A DNA stretch of 64,000 bases, from NCBI GenBank assembly GCA_021324045.1, contig JAJPJV010000050.1:1-64000 (forward strand), given 5' to 3'. Shown here piece after piece: positions 53,310-63,390 of the stretch. This DNA is from Actinomycetota bacterium (lineage in GTDB: Bacteria; Actinomycetota; Acidimicrobiia; Acidimicrobiales; RAAP-2). The notes under the pieces were generated by a model. That model ran no database searches. It was not told the origin of the DNA and saw nothing but the letters and a program-made list of their open reading frames with translations. A program made the translations under genes and the position numbers. Each line of letters opens with the position of its first letter. Position 1 is the stretch's first letter.

Positions 53310-54050
53310 TCATGGGACGGTGAGCACCTCCGGACCGTCATCGGTCACGGCGATGGTGTGCTCGAGGTGGGCGGAGAGTCGGCCATCAGCGGTCACCACG
53401 CTCCAGTTGTCCTCGAGGACCTTGGTCTCAGGACCGCCCGCATTGACCATCGGTTCGACTGCGAACACCATTCCAGACCGCAGGGTCGGCCCGGGATTTC
53501 CCGGCCAGTAATTCGGTACCTGGGGTTGCTCGTGCATCGCCGTGCCGATGGCGTGTCCCACGTACTCCCGCACCACGGAGAACCCCGCCGCTTCGGCCAC
53601 CTGCTGGACCGCTCGCCCGATTTCATGGAGCCGGTTGCCGTCCCGCATCTGGGCGATCCCGGCCCACAGGCTCCGCTCCGTCACCTCGATGAGCCGCAGC
53701 GCCTCGTCGGACACCTCTCCGATCGGCATCGTGAATGCGGCGTCGGCGTGGTATCCCTCGACGATCGCTCCACAATCGATGGAGAGGATGTCCCCCTCCT
53801 CGAGCCGGTACTCGCCCGGGATCCCGTGGACGATGACCTCGTTGGGCGAGGTGCAGATGACCGCGGGGAACCCGTGGTAACCGAGGAAGTTGGACCTGGC
53901 GCCTCTGCGTCGGAGCACCTCCCGGGCGGTGGCATCGAGTTGGGCAGTCGTGACCCCGGGACGAGCTGCCGCCCGCGTTGCCTCGTGCATCTCTGCCACC
54001 ACGATGCCAGCGCGGCGCATTTTGGCGATCTCGTCAGGCCGGCGTCTCAC
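53310..54050 (-). CDS. map: Methionine aminopeptidase, type I
   Basis: 246 residues. Metal ligands are in the expected blocks: LSIDCGAIVEGYHADAAFT (two Asp), VGHAIGTAMHEQPQVPN (His), FAVEPMVNAGG (Glu), and LSAHLEHTIAVTDDG (Glu). It removes the initiator methionine from new proteins. GTG 54050 follows GAGGAGGGGACT. The adk-map-infA order is the usual spc/alpha junction. Confidence 0.96.
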   Translation of the reverse strand: MRRRPDEIAKMRRAGIVVAEMHEATRAAARPGVTTAQLDATAREVLRRRGARSNFLGYHGFPAVICTSPNEVIVHGIPGEYRLEEGDILSIDCGAIVEGYHADAAFTMPIGEVSDEALRLIEVTERSLWAGIAQMRDGNRLHEIGRAVQQVAEAAGFSVVREYVGHAIGTAMHEQPQVPNYWPGNPGPTLRSGMVFAVEPMVNAGGPETKVLEDNWSVVTADGRLSAHLEHTIAVTDDGPEVLTVP

Positions 54051-54104
54051 AGTCCCCTCCTCACGAGGAGCATCCTCTACGCCCGTTGTCGAGTCCTCGC
54101 ATGG

Positions 54105-54779
54105 TCACGAACCTTCCTGGCGACGCTTGCGATGGTCGACGGCTCGGATGATCCGCTGGGTCACGACATCTGGGGAACCGGTCCCGTTGATCGGCACCAG
54201 GATGCCGGCCTCGCGATACCAGTCGAGCAACGGGGCGGTCTGACGCTCGTAGAGCTCGAGGCGACGGCTGATCGCAGCCTCGGTGTCATCCTCGCGCTGG
54301 ACCACTTCGCCCCCACAGATGTCGCAGGTCCAGTTGACCAGCGGAGGCGCGAAGACCGAGTAGTTCGTGCCGCAGTCCACGCAGACCCGCCGTGCGGCGA
54401 GCCGCCGCAGGACTTGCGATGTCGGAACCTCCAAGTCGATGACGAGATCGAGTCTCGCCGGCGAGAGCAGCTCGTCGAGCATCTTTGCCTGATTGACGGT
54501 GCGGGGAACCCCGTCGAGGACCAGCCCACGGGTCTGGACGTCTCGTTCGGCCATCCGTTCTCCGACCATCTCCATGATCAGCTCGTCAGGAAGCAGCTCG
54601 CCGCGGTCCATGAGGGCCTTCGCTCGGCGGCCCAGCGGCGTCTGCGCCTTGACCGCCGCCCGCAGCATGTCGCCGGTGGAGACGTGCGGGACCACGTAAT
54701 GGTGGGAGAGACGCACTGCTTGCGTCCCCTTGCCCGCCCCCTGCTTCCCGAGGACCACGAGCCTGACACCGGGTACCAC
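54105..54779 (-). CDS. adk: Adenylate kinase, zinc-LID type
   Basis: 224 residues. P-loop GKQGAGKGT (11-19; most members read GPPGAGKGT), AMP-binding VSTGDMLRAA and LVLDGVPRTVNQA. The LID holds CxxC pairs C133-x2-C136 and C152-x2-C155, typical of long zinc-binding adenylate kinases. GTG 54779 lies close after secY (6 bp). It catalyses ATP + AMP to 2 ADP. Confidence 0.95.
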   Translation of the reverse strand: MVPGVRLVVLGKQGAGKGTQAVRLSHHYVVPHVSTGDMLRAAVKAQTPLGRRAKALMDRGELLPDELIMEMVGERMAERDVQTRGLVLDGVPRTVNQAKMLDELLSPARLDLVIDLEVPTSQVLRRLAARRVCVDCGTNYSVFAPPLVNWTCDICGGEVVQREDDTEAAISRRLELYERQTAPLLDWYREAGILVPINGTGSPDVVTQRIIRAVDHRKRRQEGS

Positions 54780-54785
54780 AGCCTC

Positions 54786-56072
54786 CTACTTGAGAAATCC
54801 CTCGTAGTTCCGCATCATGAGCTGGCTGTCGATCTGGCGCATCGTCTCCAGGGCAACGCCTACCGCGATCAGAAGGGTCGTGCCGTAGAAGGGGAAGCCA
54901 GTGAGGTGCCACAGGGACATGAGCACCGAGGGAACGACAGCCACCACTGCGAGGAAGATGGCACCGACCACGGTGATCCGGCTCAGGATCCTCCCCAGAT
55001 AGCGCTCGGTCGGGAGGCCGGGGCGGATCCCTGGGATGAACCCACCCTGCTTGCGGATGATGTCTGCTTGCTGATGCGGATCGAAGGCGACGTAGACGTA
55101 GAAGAACGTGAACGCCAGGATCAAGACGAAGTAGATGCTGATGTAGACCAAGCTCGTCGGCTGAATGTTCGTACGGACGAAGCTCTGGAACGAGTGCCAA
55201 GGGATGACGTTGGAGAACAGTACGGGGATGTACAGGACAGAGCTCGCGAAGATGATCGGGATCACCCCCGACTGGTTCACCTTCAAAGGGATATAGGTGC
55301 TCGATCCCCCGTACATCCGACGACCGACCACGCGTTTGGCGAAGGTCACCGGTATTCGGCGCTGACCTTGCTCCATGAAGACGATGATCCCCAGCAGCAC
55401 CAGCGAGATCACCACGATCGTCCCAAACTTGGTTGCTCCGCCTTCAGAGAGGATGGTCCGGCCTCCTGAGGGGATGGATGCGACGACGTTGGCGAAGATC
55501 AAGATGGACATCCCCTGGCCCACCCCTCGCTGGGTGATGAGCTCGGCCAACCACATGACGAACGCCGTCCCTGCCGTCAGGCACAGGACCATGAACGCCG
55601 CCAAGGCGACGCTGAACTTCGGGATGAGGTCGATGTTCACCCCGAGGAGCGCCGAGTCGTGCCCGTGGAAGGCATAGACCAGCCCGGTCGACTGCATCAG
55701 GGCGAGCGCGACGGTCAGGTAGCGCGTTGCCTGGGTGATCTTGCGCTGACCGACGGCCCCCTGGTCACGCCATTCCTCGAGCTTCGGGATGACGGTCGTG
55801 AGGAGCTGAATGATGATGGAGCTCGTGATGTAGGGCATCACGCCGAGGCCGAAAATCGCCAGCCGGATCAGCGCGCCGCCGGAGAAGAGGTTGAGGAAGC
55901 CGAGCACGCCGGACGTGCTTGCCTGATGCTCGAGCGTCTGGACCTTTGCCCAACTGACCCCCGGCACCGGGACATTGGCGCCGAGCTGGTACAGCGCAAT
56001 GATCGTGACCGTGAAGAGGACCTTGTTCCTTAGGTCCGCGACTCGGAAGATGTTCGCCAGTCGGGACAGCAT
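54786..56072 (-). CDS. secY: Protein translocase subunit SecY
   Basis: 428 residues with ten predicted membrane helices. SecY hallmarks: LGVMPYITSSIIIQLLTTVIPKLEEW (plug/TM2 region), GVIPIIFASSVLYIP, and the cytoplasmic loop RKQGGFIPGIRPGLPTERYL. It forms the protein-conducting channel. It lies in the spc operon between rplO and adk, its normal place. Confidence 0.97.
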   Translation of the reverse strand: MLSRLANIFRVADLRNKVLFTVTIIALYQLGANVPVPGVSWAKVQTLEHQASTSGVLGFLNLFSGGALIRLAIFGLGVMPYITSSIIIQLLTTVIPKLEEWRDQGAVGQRKITQATRYLTVALALMQSTGLVYAFHGHDSALLGVNIDLIPKFSVALAAFMVLCLTAGTAFVMWLAELITQRGVGQGMSILIFANVVASIPSGGRTILSEGGATKFGTIVVISLVLLGIIVFMEQGQRRIPVTFAKRVVGRRMYGGSSTYIPLKVNQSGVIPIIFASSVLYIPVLFSNVIPWHSFQSFVRTNIQPTSLVYISIYFVLILAFTFFYVYVAFDPHQQADIIRKQGGFIPGIRPGLPTERYLGRILSRITVVGAIFLAVVAVVPSVLMSLWHLTGFPFYGTTLLIAVGVALETMRQIDSQLMMRNYEGFLK

Positions 56073-56108
56073 TCCGTTCCTCGCCTCCCTGGACCTCGGA
56101 CCGTCGCC

Positions 56109-56597
56109 CTAGCGGTTCATGAGGGCATTGCCCCGCGCCGGGGGGCGGCCATGACCGAAGGGCAGCGGGACTCGCTCCACGGTACCGCCGGCTGCGGTGA
56201 TCCTTGCCTCGGCGGACGCAGAGAAGGCATGAGCCGACACGTGAAGCGCCCGATGGATCTCTCCTTGGCCGAGTACCTTGACCAGCGCACCCTTGCGGAG
56301 GAGGCCCGCTGCCACCATCGACTCGATCGTGATCGTGTCGGTGCCCAACGCGTCGAGCGCGTCCAGGTTGACAGGGGTGTAGGCAACACGGAAAGGGTTC
56401 TTGAACCCACGAAGCTTGGGGATTCTCTGCATCAGCGGGAGCTGACCGCCTTCGAACCCGACGGGCACCTGGTCCCGCGCGCGCTGACCTTTCGTTCCAC
56501 GTCCGGCGGTCTTCCCCCCATGCCCGCCGATGCCGCGTCCGAGCCGGCGCCTGGGGCGCCGCGCTCCGGGGGGTGGGGAGAGCTCGTGGAGCTTCAC
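56109..56597 (-). CDS. rplO: Large-subunit ribosomal protein L15
   Basis: 162 residues. N-terminal Gly/Arg loop RRPRRRLGRGIGGHGGKTAGRGTKGQRARD-type (key part GRGTKGQRAR) and FEGGQLPLMQRIPKLRGF, both L15 signatures. The ATG overlaps the rpmD TGA (ATGA). Spacing to secY is 36 bp. Confidence 0.97.
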   Translation of the reverse strand: MKLHELSPPPGARRPRRRLGRGIGGHGGKTAGRGTKGQRARDQVPVGFEGGQLPLMQRIPKLRGFKNPFRVAYTPVNLDALDALGTDTITIESMVAAGLLRKGALVKVLGQGEIHRALHVSAHAFSASAEARITAAGGTVERVPLPFGHGRPPARGNALMNR

Positions 56598-56890
56598 CGG
56601 GTCACCTCCTCGACGGCTTCGACGGCAACGAGATGCTGCACCCGCGCCAGCATCCCTCGAATCTCGGGGCGGTCAGGCAGGTCGTGGACTTCACCGATCC
56701 CGCGCAGGCCGAGCGCTCGCAGCGTGCCGCGGTGCTTGGGCTTGGAGCCGATCGCCGATCGGACCTGGGTCACGCGCAGCATCGGCGCACCCTCGTTGGA
56801 CTCCGAGGGACCGCCGCCAGCGCGCGCTCCCCGGGTGGTCGGCTGCTCCCGACGGGGTGCCGGTGGCCGGTTCGTGGTCGCTTCGATCAT
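56594..56890 (-). CDS. rpmD: Large-subunit ribosomal protein L30, possibly N-terminally extended
   Basis: 98 residues from ATG 56890, or 62 from ATG 56782 (MLRVTQVRSAIG). The L30 core is RVTQVRSAIGSKPKHRGTLRALGLRGIGEV (first part RVTQVRSAIGSK) and ends with VQHLVAVEAVEEV. The extra 36 residues are Pro/Arg/Gly-rich and disordered. The longer form is favoured because it starts 3 bp after rpsE, as operon neighbours do; the internal ATG has a GAGGGTG site, so both are possible. Confidence 0.9.
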   Translation of the reverse strand: MIEATTNRPPAPRREQPTTRGARAGGGPSESNEGAPMLRVTQVRSAIGSKPKHRGTLRALGLRGIGEVHDLPDRPEIRGMLARVQHLVAVEAVEEVTR

Positions 56891-56893
56891 CGA

Positions 56894-57442
56894 TCAGGCA
56901 CCTGCGGCATAGAGCTCCGTCTCCCGCTTGCGCTCCCGAAAGGCTCGGAGCACGCCAGCAGGAATCACCTCATCGGGGTACTTCCCCCGCAACGACGCGA
57001 TCTCATCGGGTCGGCGCAGGAGCTTGAGGCCTGCGATGGTGGCGTGGGCGACATTGATGCCGTTCGACGACCCGAGTGACTTTGCCAGGATGTCGCGGAT
57101 GCCTGCCATCTCGAGGATGGCCCGGGCGGCTCCGCCGGCAATGACCCCGGTTCCGGGAGCCGCCGGCTTGAGCAAGACCCTGCCCGCCCCGCTCTCCCCG
57201 ATGACCGGGTGCACGATGGTCGAACCGGCCAGAGGGACCTCGAAGAGGTTCTTGCGTGCCTCTTCGATCCCTTTCTGCACAGCCAGGCCAGCCTCCTTCG
57301 CCTTGCCGTACCCAAGCCCGACACGACCATTTCCGTCACCAACCACCATGAGCGCGGCGAAGGAGAACCGTCGCCCACCCTTGACGACCTTGGCGACACG
57401 GTTGACCATGATCGTTCGCTCTTCGAACTGCGTATCCGCCAC
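56894..57442 (-). CDS. rpsE: Small-subunit ribosomal protein S5
   Basis: 182 residues. S5 blocks: [30 protein letters not shown] (part [16 protein letters not shown]), [31 protein letters not shown] and [13 protein letters not shown] 57442 ([11 protein letters not shown]) follows GGAGGT with 8-nt spacing. It starts 4 bp after rplR. Confidence 0.97.
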   Translation of the reverse strand: MADTQFEERTIMVNRVAKVVKGGRRFSFAALMVVGDGNGRVGLGYGKAKEAGLAVQKGIEEARKNLFEVPLAGSTIVHPVIGESGAGRVLLKPAAPGTGVIAGGAARAILEMAGIRDILAKSLGSSNGINVAHATIAGLKLLRRPDEIASLRGKYPDEVIPAGVLRAFRERKRETELYAAGA

Positions 57443-57446
57443 GCCC

Positions 57447-57830
57447 TTAGACCTCCAGCCCGTTCCGTCGCACCGCATCCGCCAAGGCAGCCACCCGCCC
57501 GTGATAGGCGAACCCACCGCGGTCGAACACCGCGCGAACGATCCCGATCTGGACTGCCCGCCTGGCGAGGAGCTCACCGACAGCGACTGCACCAGCCATG
57601 TTGCCGCCCCCGGCGGAGCCGAGGCGGCGGCGCAGCTCGGGCTCCACGGTCGACGCGCACGCAAGTGTTCTCCCGGCGACGTCGTCGATCAGTTGTGCCG
57701 AGATGTGGCGGTTCGATCGGCTGACCGCCAGGCGCGGTCGCTCCGGCGTGCCGGAGACCTTCGCTCGAATCCGGGCATGCCTCCGGAGCCGCTGGGCGCG
57801 AACCTTGCGATGATGATCGAAAGTCTTCAC
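57447..57830 (-). CDS. rplR: Large-subunit ribosomal protein L18
   Basis: 127 residues: [43 protein letters not shown] and the end blocks [26 protein letters not shown] ([13 protein letters not shown]) are L18 hallmarks. ATG 57830 overlaps the rplF stop (ATGA). Confidence 0.97.
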   Translation of the reverse strand: MKTFDHHRKVRAQRLRRHARIRAKVSGTPERPRLAVSRSNRHISAQLIDDVAGRTLACASTVEPELRRRLGSAGGGNMAGAVAVGELLARRAVQIGIVRAVFDRGGFAYHGRVAALADAVRRNGLEV

Positions 57831-58366
57831 TTCGCGGCCTTCCCGGCTTTGCGGATCACTCGCTCGCCCGCATATCGCACCCCTTTGCCTTTGTAGGGCT
57901 CAGGCGGACGAATCTTGCGGATGTTGGCGGCGACCTGACCGACCTTCTCCTTGTCGATACCCCGAACGACCACCCGGGTTGGGGCCGGGACCTCGAAGGT
58001 GATGCCATCGGGCGCATCCACCACGACGGGGTGGGAGAAGCCCAGCGCGAGCTCCAAGGATGAGGGACCCCGGGCGGTGGCACGGTAGCCGACCCCCACG
58101 ATCTCGAGTTCCTTGCTGAACCCCTGGGTCACCCCGGCCACCATATTCGCGATCAGTGATCGGGTGAGCCCGTGGAGCGCCCGGTTCGATCGCTGGTCGT
58201 CAGGGCGTTGAACGAGCAGCCGATCGCCGTCGTGAACCACGGTGATGGGGGGCGGCAAGGACCGAGCCAGGCTTCCCTGGGGACCAGAGACGGTCAACGA
58301 CCGGTCATCGACGTCCACCGAGACGCCTGCAGGCAAGGGGATCGGAGCTCGCCCGATACGTGACAT
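57827..58366 (-). CDS. rplF: Large-subunit ribosomal protein L6
   Basis: 179 residues: [20 protein letters not shown], RTLLxNMV-like [27 protein letters not shown], and the C-terminal [22 protein letters not shown], all typical of L6. It lies 78 bp after rpsH. Confidence 0.97.
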   Translation of the reverse strand: MSRIGRAPIPLPAGVSVDVDDRSLTVSGPQGSLARSLPPPITVVHDGDRLLVQRPDDQRSNRALHGLTRSLIANMVAGVTQGFSKELEIVGVGYRATARGPSSLELALGFSHPVVVDAPDGITFEVPAPTRVVVRGIDKEKVGQVAANIRKIRPPEPYKGKGVRYAGERVIRKAGKAAK

Positions 58367-58444
58367 CAGTACCCTCCGAATGCGCCGGGCACGGGGGCCG
58401 AGCGGGTCTTCAAGGATGCCGGCCAGCCACGGCGGGTTCGCGGC

Positions 58445-58849
58445 TCACCAGACATAGCAGAGCACCTCGCCACCCACGTGCCGTTTACGAGCCTCACGGT
58501 CGGTCATCAGCCCCTGACTCGTCGACATCACCGCGACGCCTACCCCCCCGAGCACGCGCGGTAAACGATCTGCCCGAGCGTAGATCCGGAGCCCGGGCTT
58601 GGAGACCCGGCGAATGCCGGCGATCGTTCGCGTTCGATCGCTCGCGTACTTCATCGTGATCTCCAGGGTAGACCCCGGTTTCCCTTTCGTCTGATTCACC
58701 GAGTACCCAGCGATGTACCCCTCCCGTTGCAGGATCGCCGCCAGCTGCTCCTTGAGCTTGGAGCTCGGCATCCTTACCGTTTCGGACTGGGCGGAGTTGG
58801 CATTGCGAATCCGAGTGAGCATGTCCGCGATCGGGTCGGTCATCGTCAT
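58445..58849 (-). CDS. rpsH: Small-subunit ribosomal protein S8
   Basis: 134 residues: [37 protein letters not shown] and the end block [30 protein letters not shown] ([13 protein letters not shown]). ATG 58849 follows GGAGG at 8 nt. S8 represses spc operons in E. coli; whether that holds here is unknown. Confidence 0.97.
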   Translation of the reverse strand: MTMTDPIADMLTRIRNANSAQSETVRMPSSKLKEQLAAILQREGYIAGYSVNQTKGKPGSTLEITMKYASDRTRTIAGIRRVSKPGLRIYARADRLPRVLGGVGVAVMSTSQGLMTDREARKRHVGGEVLCYVW

Positions 58850-58861
58850 CGCTCGACCCTC

Positions 58862-59047
58862 CTACCAGCTCGCCTTGGTGACACCAGGAATCTCCCCAGC
58901 ATGAACCATGGTTCGGAGGCAGATACGACAGAGGCCGAACTTACGAAAGACGGCCTTCGGCCGCCCGCAGCGCTGGCAGCGGGTATAGGCGCGAACCTTG
59001 TACTTGGGAATCCGTCGTTGCTTCTCGATCAGCGCCTTCTTGGCCAT
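58862..59047 (-). CDS. rpsN: Small-subunit ribosomal protein S14, zinc type
   Basis: 61 residues, short zinc-binding S14: [25 protein letters not shown] gives C-x2-C ... C-x2-C (key ends CQRC and CRIC). ATG 59047 (MAKKALIEK) sets the normal length. It lies 12 bp before rpsH. Confidence 0.97.
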   Translation of the reverse strand: MAKKALIEKQRRIPKYKVRAYTRCQRCGRPKAVFRKFGLCRICLRTMVHAGEIPGVTKASW

Positions 59048-59069
59048 ACTCCCAGCCTTCCTGTACTTC

Positions 59070-59639
59070 TCAGCTTTCCTGTCGGAACGGAAAACCGAAT
59101 GCCCGCAGGAACGCGCGGCCTTCGTCATCCGTCCGTGCCGTCGTCACGATCGTGATGTCCATTCCTCGAACCGTGTCGATGCGGTCGTAATCGACTTCGG
59201 GGAAAATGAGCTGCTCGTTCACCCCGAAGGTGTAGTTCCCATGACCGTCGAAAGAACGCGGGGACAGTCCCCGAAAGTCGCGGATCCGGGGGATGGCCAG
59301 ACTGAGCAGACGGTCGAAGAACTCCCAGGCACGATCCCCACGAAGCGTTGCCTTCACACCGATCGCCATTCCCTGGCGGAGCTTGAAACCCGCGATCGAG
59401 CGGCGCGCCCTGGTCACGACCGGTTTCTGTCCGGTGATGACCTCCAGGTCTCGCTGCGCGCCTTCGATGAGGGACGGCTGCTGGGTCGCCTTCCCAACGC
59501 CCATGTTCACGACGATCTTCTCGAGCGTGGGGACCTCCATGACGTTGCGCAGCCCGAGCTCGCGCTGGAGCCTCGAACGCAGCTCGTCGACATAGCGTTG
59601 TTTGAGACGCGGACGCATGGGCTTGGTGACCGTGGTCAC
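59070..59639 (-). CDS. rplE: Large-subunit ribosomal protein L5
   Basis: 189 residues: [45 protein letters not shown] ([17 protein letters not shown]) and [22 protein letters not shown] 59639 overlaps the rplX TGA (GTGA). L5 contacts 5S rRNA. Confidence 0.97.
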   Translation of the reverse strand: MTTVTKPMRPRLKQRYVDELRSRLQRELGLRNVMEVPTLEKIVVNMGVGKATQQPSLIEGAQRDLEVITGQKPVVTRARRSIAGFKLRQGMAIGVKATLRGDRAWEFFDRLLSLAIPRIRDFRGLSPRSFDGHGNYTFGVNEQLIFPEVDYDRIDTVRGMDITIVTTARTDDEGRAFLRAFGFPFRQES

Positions 59640-59944
59640 AGCCGCGCTCCGCATTTCCGGCACACCCGCACCTTCTCGCCCGCTTCGGTCACGTCCATTC
59701 CTACGCGAGCCGGCCCGTTGTGAGAGCCGCACCACAGCGACACCGCGGCCACGTGAATGGGAAGGAACTTGTCGATGATCCCGCCCTGCATCGTGGCCCG
59801 ACGCGGCTTGGTATGCCGCTTCGCCACGTTCACACCTTCAAGGACCACCCGGTCCTCGGCAGGGAGCACACGGACGACCTCGGCCCGTCGCCCTCGATAC
59901 TTCCCAGAGCGCACGACCACGCGATCTCCCTTGCGGATTTTCAT
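59636..59944 (-). CDS. rplX: Large-subunit ribosomal protein L24
   Basis: 102 residues: [25 protein letters not shown] (KOW motif) and [21 protein letters not shown]; the C-terminus [11 protein letters not shown] carries a zinc-like CxxC. ATG 59944 follows GGAGGTCCTTTG; the in-frame TTG one codon earlier would make a TTGA overlap with rplN. Confidence 0.97.
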   Translation of the reverse strand: MKIRKGDRVVVRSGKYRGRRAEVVRVLPAEDRVVLEGVNVAKRHTKPRRATMQGGIIDKFLPIHVAAVSLWCGSHNGPARVGMDVTEAGEKVRVCRKCGARL

Positions 59945-60312
59945 CAAAGGACCTCCGGCGCCAAGGACACGATCCGCATGAAGCGCTTGTCACGCAGCTC
60001 ACGTCCAACCGGTCCGAAGATGCGGGTGCCCCGGGGCTGCTGCTGGTCGTTGATCAGGACTGCAGCGTTCTCGTCGAAACGGATGTAGCTGCCGTCGGGA
60101 CGGCGCGCCTCTTTCTTCGTTCGCACGACGACGCAGCGAACGACGTCGCCCTTCTTGACTGCAGCCCCCGGCAAGGCGTCCTTCACGGTAGCGACGAACT
60201 GGTCCCCGATACCCGCGTAGCGGCGGCGCGAACCACCGAGGACGCGAATGCACAAGACTTCGCGCGCTCCGGAGTTGTCGGCCACCCGCAGCCGGGATTC
60301 CTGTTGGATCAT
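59944..60312 (-). CDS. rplN: Large-subunit ribosomal protein L14
   Basis: 122 residues: [42 protein letters not shown] and the end [24 protein letters not shown]14 is highly conserved and complete here. The ATG overlaps the rpsQ stop (ATGA). Confidence 0.98.
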   Translation of the reverse strand: MIQQESRLRVADNSGAREVLCIRVLGGSRRRYAGIGDQFVATVKDALPGAAVKKGDVVRCVVVRTKKEARRPDGSYIRFDENAAVLINDQQQPRGTRIFGPVGRELRDKRFMRIVSLAPEVL

Positions 60313-60689
60313 CGGGCACGCTCCATCACCTGGGTAACCCGCCAGCGCTTCAACTTCGAGAGTGGCCGGGTCTCTGCGACGCGAACGCGGTCCCCGACCC
60401 TGGCGGTACCTGCTGCGTCATGGGCATAGAGGCGCTTGGTGCGCTTCACCGTCTTGCCGTAGCGAGGGTGGCGAACCCGCTCCACGACGCTCACCACGAC
60501 AGTGGAACGCATCTTGTCGGAAACGACGACTCCCTCGCGGACTTTGCGGCGGTTGGGGCGCCCGGTGCCCTCGGCAGGGAGCGACCCTTGCGCCGAGGGC
60601 TCGGAACGCTCCCTCGCTGGTCCGTCCGCCGGGGCCACGGCTCCTTCCGGGGCACTCCCGGCGCGAGCCTCATCGGGGTGCACAGGCAT
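60309..60689 (-). CDS. rpsQ: Small-subunit ribosomal protein S17 with N-terminal extension
   Basis: 126 residues against the usual ~85. The S17 core runs from [35 protein letters not shown] (part [19 protein letters not shown]) to [24 protein letters not shown]. The first ~45 residues are an Ala/Pro/Glu-rich disordered extension. ATG 60689 has GAGGA upstream and its neighbour GTG 60692 overlaps rpmC's stop. Confidence 0.93.
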   Translation of the reverse strand: MPVHPDEARAGSAPEGAVAPADGPARERSEPSAQGSLPAEGTGRPNRRKVREGVVVSDKMRSTVVVSVVERVRHPRYGKTVKRTKRLYAHDAAGTARVGDRVRVAETRPLSKLKRWRVTQVMERAR

Positions 60690-60973
60690 CACGATTCCTC
60701 GGCCTCCTCGGTTCTGTCGGCTTCCCTTGCCCGGTGCCGTGCAACCTCCCGGCTAGCGCGACCCTTGTTGCGTACGACACCGAGCTCGCGTTCGCGGATC
60801 ACCGTCATCAGGCGGGCGACCTCCCGCCGCACCTGCTGGATCCGGGCGGTGTTGTCGAGTTGGCCGGTTGCCAGTTGGAACCGCAGGTTGAGCAACTCAC
60901 GCCGAGACTCGTGCAAGCGGCCCTCGAGCTCTGGGGTGCTCACGTCGAGAAACTCTGATGCCTTGGACATCAG
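60689..60973 (-). CDS. rpmC: Large-subunit ribosomal protein L29 with C-terminal extension
   Basis: 94 residues against the usual ~65. L29 core: [35 protein letters not shown]-type (core part [16 protein letters not shown]) and [12 protein letters not shown]. The last ~30 residues are Arg/Glu/Ala-rich. ATG 60973 overlaps the rplP TGA (ATGA). Confidence 0.94.
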   Translation of the reverse strand: MMSKASEFLDVSTPELEGRLHESRRELLNLRFQLATGQLDNTARIQQVRREVARLMTVIRERELGVVRNKGRASREVARHRAREADRTEEAEES

Positions 60974-61407
60974 ACCTCCAGCTCCGGTGCCCCGTGCGTT
61001 CCCGGCCGGACGACGAAACGGGCTTTCATCGGCAGTTTCTGGATCGCCCTGCGCATGGCAGCCTCTGCCAGCGTCCGATCGACGCCGGCCAACTCGAAAA
61101 GCACCCGGCCCGGGCGTACCACCGCTACCCAATGCTCAGGATTGCCCTTCCCCGAGCCCATCCGGGTCTCTGCCGGCTTCTGGGTCACCGGCTTGTCCGG
61201 GAAGACGCGAATCCAGACCTTTCCCCCACGGCGAACATGACGGGTCATCGCGATACGAGCGGCCTCGATCTGGCGTGCAGTCAGCCACCCGGGCTCGGTC
61301 GCCTGAATGCCGTAGTCGCCGAAGTTGACCGTCGTTCCGCCCTTGGACACGCCGCTCAGCCGTCCGCGCTGTTGCTTCCGATGCCTGACTTTCCTGGGCA
61401 TCAACAT
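60970..61407 (-). CDS. rplP: Large-subunit ribosomal protein L16
   Basis: 145 residues: [62 protein letters not shown]. All L16 hallmarks for the peptidyl-transferase-centre protein are present. ATG 61407 lies 2 bp after the rpsC stop. Confidence 0.97.
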   Translation of the reverse strand: MLMPRKVRHRKQQRGRLSGVSKGGTTVNFGDYGIQATEPGWLTARQIEAARIAMTRHVRRGGKVWIRVFPDKPVTQKPAETRMGSGKGNPEHWVAVVRPGRVLFELAGVDRTLAEAAMRRAIQKLPMKARFVVRPGTHGAPELEV

Positions 61408-61409
61408 GG

Positions 61410-62330
61410 CTAATCGACCTCTCGACGGAAGTGCGGTGCCTCGTGGTGCTGGCGAGTCCGACGCTCGATCTGCTCGTCCTCGGCAAGCTGGCGCTCGAGC
61501 TCGTCGGGCTCTGGCGGAGGCGCCAGGAGGTCCGCCACCGGTGGCTCGACCACGTCCGTGGCGCTCCCGGGCTCGCCCTGGTCCACACGGCGCCGGCCAC
61601 CCCCGGCCGTGATGAGCCGGCGCGGGCGTGCCTGCCCGGAGGTCTCGCCGACCGCCATCGCAGCCTCACGGGTGATCTTGTCCTCGATCGACACTTTGTA
61701 GGGCAGGATGTCGCCCTTGTAGATCCACACCTTCACACCAACCCGACCCGAGGTGGTGCGTGCCTCGCGGAAGCCGTAGTCGATGTCCGCCCGCAAGGTG
61801 TGCAGCGGGACCCGGCCTTCTCGGTAGGACTCCTTGCGCGCCATCTCAGAGCCTCCGAGTCGGCCTGAGCACTGCACGCGGACGCCTTGCGCCCCAGCCT
61901 TTTGGACGGTTTGCAACGCGCGTTTCATGGCGCGCCGGAACGCGACCCGGCGAGAGAGCTGATCGCAGATCCCCTGGGCGATCAATGCCGCGTCGAGTTC
62001 GGGCCGCTTGATCTCTTGAATGTTGAGCTGGATCCGGTTCGGGAGGCCGGTGATCTCTTCAAGCTTCTTTTTCAGCCGATCGGCCTCCGACCCCCGGCGG
62101 CCGATCACGATGCCTGGCCGCGCTGTGTGAATGTCGACTCGTACTCGGTCTCGCGTCCGCTCGACCTCGATCCGGCTGACTGCAGCCGCCTCGAGCTCTG
62201 ACATGAGGTAATCGCGAATCTTCCAATCCTCGACGACGAAGTCGCGATATCTCCGATCGTCGAACCATCGCGACTTCCAATCGGTGGTCACACCGAGACG
62301 GAACCCATACGGATTGACTTTCTGACCCAT
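61410..62330 (-). CDS. rpsC: Small-subunit ribosomal protein S3 with C-terminal extension
   Basis: 306 residues against ~210-240. [22 protein letters not shown]-domain block [22 protein letters not shown] and [31 protein letters not shown] ([20 protein letters not shown]) are standard. The last ~85 residues are Arg/Gly then Pro/Asp/Glu-rich and disordered. It starts directly after the rplV stop. Confidence 0.96.
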   Translation of the reverse strand: MGQKVNPYGFRLGVTTDWKSRWFDDRRYRDFVVEDWKIRDYLMSELEAAAVSRIEVERTRDRVRVDIHTARPGIVIGRRGSEADRLKKKLEEITGLPNRIQLNIQEIKRPELDAALIAQGICDQLSRRVAFRRAMKRALQTVQKAGAQGVRVQCSGRLGGSEMARKESYREGRVPLHTLRADIDYGFREARTTSGRVGVKVWIYKGDILPYKVSIEDKITREAAMAVGETSGQARPRRLITAGGGRRRVDQGEPGSATDVVEPPVADLLAPPPEPDELERQLAEDEQIERRTRQHHEAPHFRREVD

Positions 62331-63098
62331 CTAATCCCCTCGACTCTCCGGCTCCCCGAGATCCTCGTCGTTCGAGGTGGCTTCCTCGTCGACTCGTTCG
62401 CTGACCTCGCCGCCCTCGGACTCCCGGTCACGGTGCTCTCCGCCAGCGTGCACCCCGCCATCGAACGCCTCGGCCTCGGGGCCTGCACCGTGAGTATCGC
62501 CCCCGTCAGCATCGGGGGCTTCCGACGCATCGGGTCCTTCACCTCGAGAACCGGCACCCTGGCTTTGCTCCGCCTCTGCTTCTGCAGCAGCGAGTGCCTC
62601 CGCTCTTTGCGCACGCCGCCTCGAGAGGCGGCCGGAGAGGTCTGCTCGCCGACGGGATGCGGCGACCCTGCGGGCACGCTGACCGGCGGCGGCATCGCGC
62701 GTGGCGCGGCGCCGGGCGAGCCGATCGTCGGGCAGCCGGCTCACGACGATGGTGATGTGACACGAGCGTTTCCGGATCCGCGTTGCCCGACCACGGGCAC
62801 GCGGCCGCCAGCGCTTGAGCGTCGGCCCCTCGTCTGCGAAGCAAGCCGAGACATAGAGGTCGTCGGGATCGAGGTGGTCGTTATGGACGGCATTCGCAAC
62901 TGCCGAGGCGAGTACCTTGCCCACGACCTCGGCGGCGTGACGTGGTGTCGCAGCGAGGATCTCGCCTGCCCGGTCCACATCCTGGCCCCGAATGAGCTCG
63001 AGGACTTGACGAGCCTTGGTGGCCGACATCCGATAGTGCCGCAGGACGGCTTTCGTCCCGGGGCGCTCGTTGGTCTTGCGCTCCGCCGTGACCGCCAT
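62331..63098 (-). CDS. rplV: Large-subunit ribosomal protein L22 with long charged C-terminus
   Basis: 255 residues against the usual ~110-125. The L22 core (about 15-118) has YRMSATKARQVLELIRG, VGKVLASAVANAVHN and GPTLKRWRPRARGRATRIRKRSCHITIVV. Residues ~120-165 are Arg/Ala-rich and basic; ~170-255 are Asp/Glu/Gly-rich and acidic. ATG 63098 follows GGGAGA; a TTG two codons earlier would overlap the rpsS stop. The extension is probably disordered and surface-exposed. Confidence 0.95.
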   Translation of the reverse strand: MAVTAERKTNERPGTKAVLRHYRMSATKARQVLELIRGQDVDRAGEILAATPRHAAEVVGKVLASAVANAVHNDHLDPDDLYVSACFADEGPTLKRWRPRARGRATRIRKRSCHITIVVSRLPDDRLARRRATRDAAAGQRARRVAASRRRADLSGRLSRRRAQRAEALAAAEAEAEQSQGAGSRGEGPDASEAPDADGGDTHGAGPEAEAFDGGVHAGGEHRDRESEGGEVSERVDEEATSNDEDLGEPESRGD

Positions 63099-63100
63099 GG

Positions 63101-63379
63101 TCAACGTCTCCCTGCCCGTTCCTGGCCGGCATGGAACCGGAAGGTTCGCGTGGGCGCGAACTCCCCGAGCTTGTGGCCCACCATGGACTCGGTGATGTAC
63201 ACCGGCACGTGACGACGACCATCGTGGACGGCGATGGTGTGGCCGACCATGTCTGGGATGATGGTCGAGCGTCGGGACCAGGTCTTGATCACGCGCTTGG
63301 CCCCGCTGGCGTTCATCGCGTCCACCTTCTTCAGAAGGTGGTCATCCACGAACGGACCCTTCTTCAAGCTTCGTGGCAT
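63101..63379 (-). CDS. rpsS: Small-subunit ribosomal protein S19
   Basis: 92 residues: [62 protein letters not shown] (parts [17 protein letters not shown] and [13 protein letters not shown]). S19 is complete. It is 11 bp after rplB. Confidence 0.97.
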   Translation of the reverse strand: MPRSLKKGPFVDDHLLKKVDAMNASGAKRVIKTWSRRSTIIPDMVGHTIAVHDGRRHVPVYITESMVGHKLGEFAPTRTFRFHAGQERAGRR

Positions 63380-63390
63380 CGACGGACCTC

